A stretch of DNA of 64,000 nucleotides from CAINEC01 sp046052065 (GTDB lineage Bacteria; Bacteroidota; Bacteroidia; AKYH767-A; OLB10): contig JBJOND010000004.1 in NCBI GenBank assembly GCA_046052065.1, positions 1 through 64,000 of the forward strand. The letters run 5' to 3'. Positions 33,959 through 42,831 of this stretch are shown piece by piece. Made by a program: the position numbers and the translations under genes. The stretch's first letter is position 1, and each line of letters begins with the position of its first letter. The notes beneath the pieces are model-generated. The model did no database searches and had not been told where the DNA came from. It saw only the letters and a list, made by a program, of their open reading frames with translations.

Positions 33959-35059
33959 TTAGTTTTTCAGCCAATTCAGTGACGCAGTTCCTAATTCACC
34001 TCGTACAGTAATGGTATAATAGCCGTCAGCCATATCATTTAACTCATCCAATGCTATTCTTCCCTGAACTGCATTTTTAGAAATGCTTTTCAAAAAGGTT
34101 CCATTAATCGCATAAACCCCTATTTCACATTGTCCATTTTTAAAATTACTCAACTCCATCGTTACATTTTCTCCATTTGATGGATTTGGAAATATTCGTG
34201 CATCAATAGGTTGAGGATTATTAGTTAAGCCAACCGTTAAATCACGATAAATATCCTTGTAACGAATTGATGTTACCGTTTCATTTGGTCCGTTGACGGT
34301 CACATTAATTTGCAAAACCGGTACTTTTCCATTAGTCGTAAGCCATTTGTATTCTCTTGTTATTGCTCTCGGAAATGATAATCCCAATCCAACTGAACTT
34401 ATAAAGACCGAATCTTCTCCAGTTAATTCAGAAACCACGCGCAACGTATTGAACGTGCCAAAAGGTGTAATTAATGTACCCCAACCGTCAACATTATTCA
34501 CTCGGCGCTGTTGACCAACAGCAGAACCTTGACTAGGTATTGAGATCGAATAATCTGAATCGGAGGAATCTATGTTTCCAAAATTACATGGGAAAGAGTA
34601 AATAATATCTTTATTACCATATGGTATAGGAGTAGTAACCCCAGAAATATTAGCCCCAAATCCTACTTGCTTGTAATTACTATTAGAGTTATAAAAATAA
34701 TTATACACATCGGTAATTGGAACGGCGCCGCCACCACCTGCTAAATTAGCACCTTTCGCTGCTATGTTCGCTCTGTTAGAATTGAAGGGTAGATTTGCAA
34801 AAAATATGGCGTAAGTTATACCTGTTGAGGTTACTGCTAAAGAAGTATCGACTTCCTGACTATTGGGAACTAATCCACTGTAATCCCATAAAGCATTAGC
34901 ACCATTAGTTGCCAAGGATGTATTTGCAGGAACTGTATTAGTTACACTTAATCGAACAGTGTCGCCAGCAGCAGCAAAATCACCAGTGCCAATAGTTATT
35001 TGACTAAATGAATAACCTGAAAATGTTAAGCAAAATACGAGCGTAATTATTTTTTTCAT
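33959..35059 (-). CDS. T9SS-exported hypothetical protein
   Basis: 366 residues from ATG 35059. A longer frame from 35077 starts inside the promoter box and is rejected; the signal peptide begins MKKIITLVFCLTFSGYSFSQ. The central ~260 residues are beta-rich with no recognised domain (PANTSLATNGANALWDYSGL and GLSFPRAITREYKWLTTNGK are typical). The last ~75 residues are a type A T9SS sorting domain: IFPNPSNGENV, VYAINGTFLK, MADGYYTITV. Surface-displayed or released; function unknown. Confidence 0.85.
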   Translation of the reverse strand: MKKIITLVFCLTFSGYSFSQITIGTGDFAAAGDTVRLSVTNTVPANTSLATNGANALWDYSGLVPNSQEVDTSLAVTSTGITYAIFFANLPFNSNRANIAAKGANLAGGGGAVPITDVYNYFYNSNSNYKQVGFGANISGVTTPIPYGNKDIIYSFPCNFGNIDSSDSDYSISIPSQGSAVGQQRRVNNVDGWGTLITPFGTFNTLRVVSELTGEDSVFISSVGLGLSFPRAITREYKWLTTNGKVPVLQINVTVNGPNETVTSIRYKDIYRDLTVGLTNNPQPIDARIFPNPSNGENVTMELSNFKNGQCEIGVYAINGTFLKSISKNAVQGRIALDELNDMADGYYTITVRGELGTASLNWLKN

Positions 35060-35074
35060 ATTTGAAAGTTTTCT

Positions 35075-35082
35075 CAAATATA
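35075..35082 (-). promoter_or_regulatory. -7 promoter box of the 366-residue T9SS protein
   Basis: TATATTTG on the minus strand, a full TAnnTTTG match, 15 bases before the ATG at 35059. Confidence 0.45.
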
Positions 35083-35096
35083 AAAAACAATAAAAA

Positions 35097-35114
35097 AGGA
35101 GGGTTACCCCTCCT
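35097..35114 (-). terminator. Rho-independent terminator of the peroxiredoxin gene
   Basis: Perfect 7-bp stem AGGAGGG / CCCTCCT with loop TTAC, followed on the minus strand by six T. It lies 22 bases past the peroxiredoxin stop and 15 bases before the next gene's -7 box. Confidence 0.85.
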
Positions 35115-35136
35115 CTACTTTTATCAAATTATTTTT

Positions 35137-35604
35137 TTAAAGTGCTTCGATAGCTTTTGCGATTGCCTCGAAATTAGGAATATCACCTGCGCTTTCTAAT
35201 ACTTCAGCATACTGAATAACACCATCTTTATCTGCTAAAAATGCTGAACGTTTTGCAGTTCCTTTCATCCCTAGGACAAAATCATCGTATTGAGATCCGA
35301 AATCTGCACATACTGTTTTATTGTAATCAGATGCAAGCGTAAAGTTAAGTGCTTGCTCTTCTTTGTACTTTGCTAATGTAAAAAGTGTATCTGTTGAAAC
35401 ACCAATCACATTTACAGATGCGTTGTTATAACGCGCAATGTCGTCTCTAACTGAACAAAGTTCTTTTGTACATACGCCTGTAAAAGCCGCTGGAAAGAAC
35501 AAAAACAATGTCGCTTTTCCGCTGATTGTTTCATTTGTAATTTCCTGTTTGTCGGAATCAAACATTTTGAATTCCGGTAATTTTGATCCTACTGTTAATT
35601 GCAT
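35137..35604 (-). CDS. AhpC/TSA family peroxiredoxin
   Basis: 155 residues, thioredoxin fold. The peroxidatic Cys45 lies in FFPAAFTGVCTKELC, followed by a second Cys50 that could resolve it. Further motifs are VIGVSTDTLFTLAKY and AFLADKDGVIQYAEV. Length and sequence resemble the AhpE/Prx5-like group. It reduces peroxides in the cytoplasm. A 49-base gap separates it from mazG, and it has its own terminator, so it is either monocistronic or the end of a mazG transcript. Confidence 0.9.
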   Translation of the reverse strand: MQLTVGSKLPEFKMFDSDKQEITNETISGKATLFLFFPAAFTGVCTKELCSVRDDIARYNNASVNVIGVSTDTLFTLAKYKEEQALNFTLASDYNKTVCADFGSQYDDFVLGMKGTAKRSAFLADKDGVIQYAEVLESAGDIPNFEAIAKAIEAL

Positions 35605-35653
35605 TTGATTTATGTTTTTTAATTTGATTAAATTAATTGATTAGTCAACAAAA

Positions 35654-36433
35654 CTAAAGTCCTTTTTGTTTTGCCTCGTTCCAGAATACATCCATTTCAT
35701 TTAATGATAAATGATCAAAGGAAAGATTGTTTTCTTTAATCTTCTCCTCCATAAACTGAAATCGTCGGATGAATTTTCTATTGGTTCTTTCCAAAGCTTC
35801 CTCTGGATTGATATTTTTAAATCGTGCGTAATTTACTAGTGCGAACAATAAGTCACCAAACTCATCTTCTGCCTTTTGTTGTTCACCATTCTCCACTTCA
35901 ATTTTAAATTCACGCAATTCTTCTTCTACTTTCTCAAAAACCTGCTCTTCCTTTTCCCAGTCAAAACCAACAGCACGCGCCTTTTCCTGAATACGCATCG
36001 ATTTAATTAATGCAGGTAATGATGTTGGAACTCCACCTAAAACTGACTTATTTCCTTCTTTCAACTTTAGCTTCTCCCAATTCTGACTCACTTCTGTAGC
36101 ATCATGTACTTTAACGTCGCCATAAATATGCGGGTGACGATGAATTAACTTTTCACAGATACTATTAAGCACATCTGCAATATCAAACTCATTTGTTTCA
36201 GATGCAATTTTAGCATAAAACACCATATGCAAGATAATATCGCCTAGCTCTTTTTTTACCTCCTGAATATCATTCTCCATGATTGCATCCGTCAATTCAT
36301 AAACTTCCTCAATTGTAAGGTGACGTAGCGTTTGCATAGTCTGCTTCTTATCCCATGGGCACTGCGAACGGAGGTCGTCCATAATAGTTAACAACCTTTC
36401 AAAAGCCGCCTTTTTATCTTCCACTGTATGCAT
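35654..36433 (-). CDS. mazG: Nucleoside triphosphate pyrophosphohydrolase
   Basis: 259 residues with two MazG domains. The first has IEEVYELTDAI and KKELGDIILHMVFYA (EExxE...ExxD metal motifs); the second has EEELREFKIEVENG and AEDEFGDLLFALVNYA. Family members hydrolyse NTPs and damaged nucleotides to monophosphates, and lower ppGpp-linked stress. The ATG lies exactly four bases after TACCTTTG, so leaderless translation is likely. It is divergent from the PagL-like gene across 51 bases. Confidence 0.93.
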   Translation of the reverse strand: MHTVEDKKAAFERLLTIMDDLRSQCPWDKKQTMQTLRHLTIEEVYELTDAIMENDIQEVKKELGDIILHMVFYAKIASETNEFDIADVLNSICEKLIHRHPHIYGDVKVHDATEVSQNWEKLKLKEGNKSVLGGVPTSLPALIKSMRIQEKARAVGFDWEKEEQVFEKVEEELREFKIEVENGEQQKAEDEFGDLLFALVNYARFKNINPEEALERTNRKFIRRFQFMEEKIKENNLSFDHLSLNEMDVFWNEAKQKGL

Positions 36434-36437
36434 TGGG

Positions 36438-36445
36438 CAAAGGTA
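36438..36445 (-). promoter_or_regulatory. -7 promoter box of mazG (leaderless geometry)
   Basis: TACCTTTG on the minus strand, then four bases (CCCA), then the mazG ATG. Full match to TAnnTTTG. Confidence 0.6.
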
Positions 36446-36464
36446 ATAATTAACTGAATAGTTG

Positions 36465-36472
36465 TAATTTCG
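36465..36472 (+). promoter_or_regulatory. Possible -7 box of the PagL-like operon
   Basis: TAATTTCG, one mismatch to TAnnTTTG, 12 bases before the ATG at 36485, in the divergent spacer shared with mazG. Confidence 0.35.
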
Positions 36473-36484
36473 TTAGCTGATTCT

Positions 36485-37561
36485 ATGAAACGATTTTTAT
36501 TGTTTTTATCCCTGCTCCTAATATCCTTTTTCAGTTTTGGTCAATCGTTAAAAAATTGGTCTGCCACTGCTAAATTGGGAAACGGATTTATTGTAGCTCA
36601 TCGTCCTTCGGTGGTACATGTTTTACAAAAGCATTGTCGCAGCGCTGAAGTAAACTTTACCAAATCGACAGAAAAAAAAGGTGGATGGGAAGAACTTTAT
36701 AATTTTCCTGAGATTGGCTTCGGATATCAGTATTTTAATCTCGGAAATCCGCAGGAGTTAGGAAGTGCTCAAGGATTATTTGGCCTGATTAAATTGAAGT
36801 TATTCAAATTTAAAACAAGCTATTTTAAAACACATTTAGGATTAGGAGTTGGATATGTATCCAAACCATTCGACATAAACGATAACTACAAAAACCTGTT
36901 AGTTGGTTCCAAAATAAACGCGACTATTACAACTGGAATTGAATATCAAATCAAGCTTAGCAAGAAATCTGAATTTAAAAGTGGTATAAACCTAACTCAT
37001 TATAGTAATGGAGGAAGCAACGTGCCAAATATGGGGATTAACCTTGCAATGTTAAATATTGGATTAGTCTATCATCTAAGTGATTTGAATCAATTAAAAA
37101 AGGACACTTTGAATATTGAAAGAACTGAAGCATTTGAAATATTACTTGCTGGCGGTATCAAGCAAATTTACCCTCCTAATAGTTCGAAATATGGTATTGG
37201 AATTATAACGGCTGATTATTTATGGCCAATAAAAAATAAATCCATATTCACTATTGGCGCAGACGCCTTTCTTGATAAATCGCACAAGGCATTTCTATTA
37301 CAAGATTCGATTATAACTGACGGAGTCGATGGCTTTTTGAGAGGAGGAATACATGTTGGATACGGATTAAGAGTAGGAAAATGCACCGGAATTTTACAAA
37401 CAGGATATTACTTATTCAATCCGAATAAAATTGACGCTAGCATCTACAATACACTATCGTTTAGATACCATATAAACGAACACTGGTTCGTTTGTTTTAA
37501 TTTAAAATCACATTATGCGCGAGCAGACTATTTTCAATATGGAATTGGCTACCACCTATAG
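36485..37561 (+). CDS. PagL-like lipid A deacylase / acyloxyacyl hydrolase family outer membrane protein
   Basis: 358 residues with a signal peptide (LLLISFFSFGQ). Alternating strands and a C-terminal aromatic region (YFQYGIGYHL) indicate a beta-barrel. The PagL catalytic signature is visible as LTHYSNGGSNVPNMGIN: His and Ser two residues apart, followed by the conserved Asn. PagL removes the 3-O acyl chain of lipid A at the outer membrane. The protein is about twice the length of Pseudomonas PagL, in line with other Bacteroidota members. It overlaps the head-GIN lipoprotein gene by 23 bases. Confidence 0.8.
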   Translation: MKRFLLFLSLLLISFFSFGQSLKNWSATAKLGNGFIVAHRPSVVHVLQKHCRSAEVNFTKSTEKKGGWEELYNFPEIGFGYQYFNLGNPQELGSAQGLFGLIKLKLFKFKTSYFKTHLGLGVGYVSKPFDINDNYKNLLVGSKINATITTGIEYQIKLSKKSEFKSGINLTHYSNGGSNVPNMGINLAMLNIGLVYHLSDLNQLKKDTLNIERTEAFEILLAGGIKQIYPPNSSKYGIGIITADYLWPIKNKSIFTIGADAFLDKSHKAFLLQDSIITDGVDGFLRGGIHVGYGLRVGKCTGILQTGYYLFNPNKIDASIYNTLSFRYHINEHWFVCFNLKSHYARADYFQYGIGYHL

Positions 37562-38288
37562 AAATCGATTATTAATTTTCCTGCTTGCATTATTGTCATT
37601 TACAAGCTGTGAGAAAGTATGCGACTGTGCAAAAGGCACAGGCGCAATTACATCTGAATTCAGATTAACCAATGCTATTCAAAAAATAGAACTTTATAAT
37701 AATATTGATCTTGTCATTCACATCGACAGTAATTCTAAAATAAAAATCACCGCTGGCGAAAATTTAATCTCAGAAATAACTACCGAAAACGATAATGGTA
37801 TTTTAAAAATCAAGAATAAAAACAACTGTAATTGGGTTAGAAAATTCAATCCTAAGATTATTGTAGAAGTATGGACGCCCAACTTAACTAATCTACTAGC
37901 CCAAGATGCGACAGGTGATATTTATTTTGAAGATAGCTTAGATTGCAATGAATTTTATTTTGACAGCTATAGCAGTACAGGGAAATTTAATTTCAAGTTA
38001 AAAGGTTCAGAAGCACACTTGAATATCAATAGTGGACCAGCAGATATCAAAGCAATTGGCGCTGTAACCAACTTTTATTTGTACGGCGTAGGCTATGGCA
38101 AGCTAGATTGTGTAAATTTGCACTCCGATTACGTTTTCGTTACTAATAAAGGCACCAATGATTTTTTAGTAAATGCTCAACAACTAATCGAGGCGAACAT
38201 ATACGGAGTTGGAAATATTTATTATCAGGGGAATCCAACTTCGATATTAAAAAAAGAATTAGGACAAGGAAAATTAATCTCATTATAG
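37539..38288 (+). CDS. Head-GIN (DUF2807) domain lipoprotein
   Basis: 249 residues from ATG 37539, the start that gives a short basic end plus the lipobox LLSFTSC; an ATG 24 bases earlier is also possible. Two Cys follow the lipid Cys (CEKVCDC). Residues ~45-240 form the repetitive beta-helix of DUF2807/head-GIN (IQKIELYNNIDLVIHIDSN, LAQDATGDIYFEDS, GKLDCVNLHSDYVFVTNKG). Function is unknown; these are usually envelope proteins. It overlaps the PagL-like gene and ends 4 bases before the ABC-F gene. Confidence 0.82.
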   Translation: MELATTYRNRLLIFLLALLSFTSCEKVCDCAKGTGAITSEFRLTNAIQKIELYNNIDLVIHIDSNSKIKITAGENLISEITTENDNGILKIKNKNNCNWVRKFNPKIIVEVWTPNLTNLLAQDATGDIYFEDSLDCNEFYFDSYSSTGKFNFKLKGSEAHLNINSGPADIKAIGAVTNFYLYGVGYGKLDCVNLHSDYVFVTNKGTNDFLVNAQQLIEANIYGVGNIYYQGNPTSILKKELGQGKLISL

Positions 38289-38292
38289 CAAG

Positions 38293-40212
38293 GTGTTAGT
38301 ACTTCAAAATATTTTATTCGAATTTGGTTCACGCGTTTTATACAGCGATTTAAATTGGCATATTAAACCCAATGAAAAAATTGGACTTATCGGCGCAAAC
38401 GGTACAGGTAAATCTACCCTACTACGAGTTATAAGTGGTGAGTATAGTCCATCAGGAGGAACTATCTCAAAAAGGAATGACCTTGTACTTGGTTTTCTAA
38501 ACCAGGATTTATTAAGTTACCTATCAGAAAAATCAATTTTAGATGTTGCAATGGAAGCGTTTGAAAGAGCAAACGAACTTCATCTTGAAATTGAAGAATG
38601 TTTGAAAGAATTGGAACATGACTATTCCGATGGCATTCTAGATCGCCTACACAAAGCACAAGTAGAGTATGATAATTTAGATGGATATTCTTTACAACAC
38701 AAAGCAGAATCAATTTTAGAAGGGCTAGGATTTTCTACTGCTGATTTATCACGACCTCTAAAAGAATTCTCAGGAGGTTGGAGAATGCGCGTGATGCTGG
38801 CAAAGACGTTATTGAGAAAGCCTAATTTGCTTCTGCTGGATGAGCCTACCAATCACCTCGACTTACCCTCAATTCAATGGCTAGAAGAATACTTAATGCA
38901 GTATGAAGGAACAGTAGTAATTGTATCTCATGATAGATATTTCCTAGATAAAATTGTTAATCGAATTGTAGAAATTGAGCATCAAAAAATCACCATCTAC
39001 ACAGGTGATTATACTAACTACCTCGAAGAAAAAGCTGAAAGGCAAGAATTGCAAGCTAATCAGTTTAAAAACCAGGAAAAATACATTAAAGAACAAGAGC
39101 GATTTATTGAACGATTTAAAGCCAAAGCATCTAAAGCAAGTGCGGCTCAATCAAGAATGAAAGCACTTGAAAAATTAGAAAGAGTTGAAGCTGTTGAAGG
39201 CCCATCAGCTGCCATCAGAGTCCGATTTGCAGTAGATAAAAACCCAGGCAGAGTTTTACAGAAACTTGAAATAGAAGATAAACGTTACGGCAACCAAGTA
39301 ATATTTCATCATGCGCAAGCCGAAGTCACGCGAGGAGATAAAATCGCTTTTGTTGGTGCGAACGGAAAAGGAAAATCGACTTTACTAAGAATGTTATTTG
39401 GTTCTGAACAATTTGAAGGAAAATCCGAACCAGGCTATAACGTTGTTACTTCATTTTACGCGCAGCATCAGTTAGAGTCGTTAAATAAAGAATCTTCTGC
39501 ACTCGAAGAGTTACAAATTTTCGCACCAGAAGAATCAGATACTTATTTAAGATCATTACTTGGCGCCTTTTTATTAAAGGGTGACGAAGTATTTAAAAAA
39601 ATCAAAGTATTATCAGGAGGAGAACGTGCACGTGTTGCATTAGCAAAAACAATTCTTGCAAAAGCGAATTTCTTATTGCTTGATGAGCCTACCAATCACC
39701 TCGACATGCAAAGTGTGAACGTTTTGGTGGATGTCCTTAACCGTTATGAAGGCTCCTACGTTGTAGTATCTCATGATCGATATTTCTTATCTCGTATTGC
39801 CAACAAAATCTGGTATATTGAAGACCATTTGCTGAAAGAATATCCTGGAACCTATGTTGAATTCGATCAGTATATGGAATTAAAAAAGGTCAAAGAAAAG
39901 GAAAACGAGAAAAGTAAAAATGCTTCGATTAAATTAGAAAAGAAAGAAGTAAAAGAAGAGCAGCCTGTTGCTACATCCAACAAAAAAGAAAAACAAAAGC
40001 TTGAGCAAAAGGCTAAGAAAATTGAAGAGCAAATCAATTCCTTAAAGAAAAAAATCGAAGAGCTGAATTTACAAATGAGTCAGCCCGATGTTTTAAAAAA
40101 CACTAACTCTGTTAAAGAATTGCAAGCAAAAACCGGATTGGTTGAAAACGAAGTAAAATCATTAACATCTGAATGGGAATCCATCTACGAGCAACTGCTT
40201 TCAGAAGATTAA
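38293..40212 (+). CDS. ABC-F family ATP-binding protein
   Basis: 639 residues from GTG 38293. Two ABC ATPase domains: Walker A GANGTGKST and GANGKGKST, signatures FSGGWRMR and LSGGERAR, Walker B LLLLDEPTNHLD and FLLLDEPTNHLD. The linker (~245-310) is helical and basic (KEQERFIERFKAKASKAS), and a C-terminal coiled coil follows at ~540-639. No membrane segment. ABC-F proteins bind the ribosomal E site and regulate translation or protect it from antibiotics; this length and coiled coil resemble Uup/EttA-type housekeeping members. Confidence 0.92.
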   Translation: MLVLQNILFEFGSRVLYSDLNWHIKPNEKIGLIGANGTGKSTLLRVISGEYSPSGGTISKRNDLVLGFLNQDLLSYLSEKSILDVAMEAFERANELHLEIEECLKELEHDYSDGILDRLHKAQVEYDNLDGYSLQHKAESILEGLGFSTADLSRPLKEFSGGWRMRVMLAKTLLRKPNLLLLDEPTNHLDLPSIQWLEEYLMQYEGTVVIVSHDRYFLDKIVNRIVEIEHQKITIYTGDYTNYLEEKAERQELQANQFKNQEKYIKEQERFIERFKAKASKASAAQSRMKALEKLERVEAVEGPSAAIRVRFAVDKNPGRVLQKLEIEDKRYGNQVIFHHAQAEVTRGDKIAFVGANGKGKSTLLRMLFGSEQFEGKSEPGYNVVTSFYAQHQLESLNKESSALEELQIFAPEESDTYLRSLLGAFLLKGDEVFKKIKVLSGGERARVALAKTILAKANFLLLDEPTNHLDMQSVNVLVDVLNRYEGSYVVVSHDRYFLSRIANKIWYIEDHLLKEYPGTYVEFDQYMELKKVKEKENEKSKNASIKLEKKEVKEEQPVATSNKKEKQKLEQKAKKIEEQINSLKKKIEELNLQMSQPDVLKNTNSVKELQAKTGLVENEVKSLTSEWESIYEQLLSED

Positions 40213-41480
40213 TTTCAACACTGCTTTTAAGTTTTCTTCTGTGTACTAATTTATGTGGGCAAGTAATCACGTCTGATTCATTGTTATTTGAAAATAAAAT
40301 TTTTGATGAATCCTTCAAGACTATCATCTTTTCAAAACTAAATAATAATTTAAGTGAACCCGTTTTAGCATTAAACTCGAATGAAAAACTAAAATTTCAA
40401 TTTGATGATTTAAGTGAGGAGCCGAAAGATTTGAGTTTTACATTTATTCATTTCGATCGTGATGGAAAAAGAAGTATACTTACCGAAAGTGACTATATCA
40501 ATGGATTTAACTTCGACCATCTAGCTAATTTCAAGAATTCTTTTAATACTAATCAGAATTATTTTCATTACGAACTTACTATTCCGAATGAAAACATCCA
40601 GCCTATTATTTCAGGCAATTACCTTTTAGTTGTTTTTGACAATGCCAATCCCGAAAAAATTTATTTAACCCAACGGTTTTGGATTACCGAAAATACCGCT
40701 ACACTAAATGCAAAAATCCAAAGGGCCAATGACATCGAAATCAGAAATACCCATCAGGAAATAGATGTGAAAGTGAATATTGGTACTACAAAAATTAACA
40801 ATCCATACGACGACAGCAAATTGATTATTGTACAAAACAATAATTTCAAAAGTGCGATAACTGACTTAAAGCCCGTATTTATTGTGGATAAAGAATGGGA
40901 TTACAACTACGACTTAGAGAATACCTTTTGGGGCGGAAATGAATTTAGGAATTTTGATGTTCGAAGTGTAAAATTTCTAACTCAATACATTGAACGCATT
41001 CAAATCGATTCGTTGAATAAATTAACGAGTGTGTATTTGAAAAAGGAAGAGAAAAAAAACACGCAACGATATGCAATTGCTGACGATGTTAATGGTCGTT
41101 TTTTAATCAAGGTTTATGAAGGACAAAACGATGCACTGGAAGCAGATTATGTGTATGTGAATTTCAATTTGCCTGTAATGGAAAAGTTTGATAGTGCTGA
41201 AGTTTATCTATTCGGACAATTATCCAATTGGGAATTTAGTCCTGCTTTTGCCATGAACTACAACGAAGATGATGGCTGTTATAACAAAACCTTATTGGTT
41301 AAACAAGGCTACTACAATTACTTATATTTTGTGAATGAGAAATCGTTGGGCATCCCCTCACCTCTTTTAATTGAAGGCTCACATTTCGAAACCAGAAACA
41401 ATTACCAGCTTTTTTTCTACTCGAGAGATATTGGGAGTCGTTATGACCGACTTTCAGGATATGCACTAATTGAGAATTAA
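40173..41480 (+). CDS. T9SS plug protein (DUF5103 family)
   Basis: 435 residues overlapping the ABC-F gene by 40 bases. The signal peptide ends near residue 29 (LLLSFLLCTNLCGQ). The remainder is beta-rich and matches DUF5103: FIHFDRDGKRS with YINGFNFDHL, then YHYELTIPNEN-type strands and FWGGNEFRNFDVRS, then a carbohydrate-binding-like YLFGQLSNWEF module. As I recall, a member of this family was seen as the plug on one side of the SprA translocon of the type IX system. It fits the three T9SS client proteins in this window. No other T9SS core gene is nearby. Confidence 0.82.
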   Translation: MGIHLRATAFRRLISTLLLSFLLCTNLCGQVITSDSLLFENKIFDESFKTIIFSKLNNNLSEPVLALNSNEKLKFQFDDLSEEPKDLSFTFIHFDRDGKRSILTESDYINGFNFDHLANFKNSFNTNQNYFHYELTIPNENIQPIISGNYLLVVFDNANPEKIYLTQRFWITENTATLNAKIQRANDIEIRNTHQEIDVKVNIGTTKINNPYDDSKLIIVQNNNFKSAITDLKPVFIVDKEWDYNYDLENTFWGGNEFRNFDVRSVKFLTQYIERIQIDSLNKLTSVYLKKEEKKNTQRYAIADDVNGRFLIKVYEGQNDALEADYVYVNFNLPVMEKFDSAEVYLFGQLSNWEFSPAFAMNYNEDDGCYNKTLLVKQGYYNYLYFVNEKSLGIPSPLLIEGSHFETRNNYQLFFYSRDIGSRYDRLSGYALIEN

Positions 41481-41560
41481 TTTTCACCCATCGTAAAGGT
41501 CATTAACCTCCATTTTAATGCGCTTTGTCAAATTTTGAAATGAGTAATTCAATTCCGCTA

Positions 41561-41568
41561 TATTTTTG
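41561..41568 (+). promoter_or_regulatory. -7 promoter box of apaG
   Basis: TATTTTTG, a full TAnnTTTG match, 27 bases before the apaG ATG at 41596. Confidence 0.45.
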
Positions 41569-41595
41569 AAAAACCTAAAAAGCCATTCATCCAAC

Positions 41596-41988
41596 ATGAA
41601 TATATTTACAGAAGTTACAGCAGGGATAAAAGTAAGTGTAGAGACGTTTTATCAACCAACACATAGCACTCCAGGATTCAGTCAATTTGTTTTTGCTTAC
41701 CGCATTAGCATAACCAACGATAGTGATTACATGGTGCAACTAAAAAAACGCCATTGGCACATCATCGGATCTGATAATACTCACAGAGAAGTAGAAGGCG
41801 AAGGTGTTGTTGGCGAGCAACCATTCATTGCACAAGGTGAGACATATCGATATGTTTCTGGCTGTAATCTAAATACCGAAATAGGAAAAATGTACGGAAC
41901 CTATCTCATGGAAAGAGTAACAGACAACAAACTCTTTTTTGTTAAAATTCCTGAGTTTAAAATGGTAGTACCATCACGATTAAACTGA
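41596..41988 (+). CDS. apaG: ApaG domain protein
   Basis: 130 residues from ATG 41596; a TTG 30 bases earlier overlaps the promoter box and is rejected. The ApaG immunoglobulin-like fold is clear: ISITNDSDYMVQLKKRHW, then GEGVVGEQPFIAQGETYRY and GCNLNTEIGKMYGTYLM. Members are linked to divalent cation (Co/Mg) resistance and to Ap4A metabolism; the molecular role is unsettled. It is monocistronic with a strong terminator that overlaps the end of the convergent methyltransferase gene. Confidence 0.92.
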   Translation: MNIFTEVTAGIKVSVETFYQPTHSTPGFSQFVFAYRISITNDSDYMVQLKKRHWHIIGSDNTHREVEGEGVVGEQPFIAQGETYRYVSGCNLNTEIGKMYGTYLMERVTDNKLFFVKIPEFKMVVPSRLN

Positions 41989-42010
41989 CATCAACAAGCA
42001 GTTAACCAAG

Positions 42011-42034
42011 ACCCCTGAAGTAACTCTCAGGGGT
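42011..42034 (+). terminator. Rho-independent terminator of apaG
   Basis: Perfect 8-bp stem ACCCCTGA / TCAGGGGT with an 8-base loop, then TATTTTTT. The right arm contains the stop codon (42027-42029) of the convergent RNA methyltransferase gene. Confidence 0.85.
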
Positions 42035-42788
42035 TATTTTTTCTACAGTATTCGCTGCAAACAATTCCAGCAGCAACCGCCACATTCAACGACTCGGCCT
42101 TACTTGATTTATTAGCAGGGCGAGGTATATGAACCCCTTGAGTGATAAATGCATTAAGCACAGGATTTACTCCACGGCTTTCGTTTCCTAAAATCACAAA
42201 ACAAGAGTTATCCATTTCTGAATTGTAAATATTCTCACCTGATAAAAGAGTAGCATAAACAGGCCATTTATTTCCATCGGCATTTTTTAGTAAAACGTCG
42301 GCTAAAGAGCTATAATGAATCTTCACATTAAATACGCTTCCCATCGAAGCTTGTATTACTTTAGGATTAAATACATCAGCCGTATCGGGCGAACAAATGA
42401 CAGAAGTAACTCCAAACCAATCAGCAATACGAATAATTGTCCCAAGGTTCCCGGGATCTTGAATTTGATCTAATAACAGATGTAATCCCTGTGATAGTTG
42501 ATTAACAGGTCCTTCTAAAGCAGGCATCTCTACCACAGCAAGCACTTTATTCGGGGTTTGAAGTCCGCTTACCCTTTCCATTTCTGCCTCTGTGATAATC
42601 TCTAGCGGCAACGATGTATGCTGATCAGGTACCCAGCTACTGGTTGCATAAAGTTGACTGACTTTAAAATCAGACTTCAATACTTCGGACACCATTTTAG
42701 GTCCTTCTACAATGAATAATCCTTCTTCATTTCTGAATTTCTTTTGTTGAAGAGAACGTAAAAAACTAATCGTTGATTTAGAAGCCAT
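42027..42788 (-). CDS. TrmH/SpoU family RNA 2'-O-methyltransferase
   Basis: 253 residues. An N-terminal substrate-binding domain (~1-95, FRNEEGLFIVEGPKMVSEVL) is followed by the SPOUT knot with its three motifs: LLLDQIQDPGNLGTIIRIAD, CFVILGNESRGV and SLNVAVAAGIVCSE. It methylates ribose in rRNA or tRNA using SAM; the N-terminal domain suggests an rRNA target, as in RlmB-like enzymes. Divergent from tamL across 43 bases, a gene pair often seen in Bacteroidota. Confidence 0.9.
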   Translation of the reverse strand: MASKSTISFLRSLQQKKFRNEEGLFIVEGPKMVSEVLKSDFKVSQLYATSSWVPDQHTSLPLEIITEAEMERVSGLQTPNKVLAVVEMPALEGPVNQLSQGLHLLLDQIQDPGNLGTIIRIADWFGVTSVICSPDTADVFNPKVIQASMGSVFNVKIHYSSLADVLLKNADGNKWPVYATLLSGENIYNSEMDNSCFVILGNESRGVNPVLNAFITQGVHIPRPANKSSKAESLNVAVAAGIVCSEYCRKNNP

Positions 42789-42831
42789 TGAAATTTAATA
42801 TTCGTTTAATATTGTATTTTTACAGCTGAAA

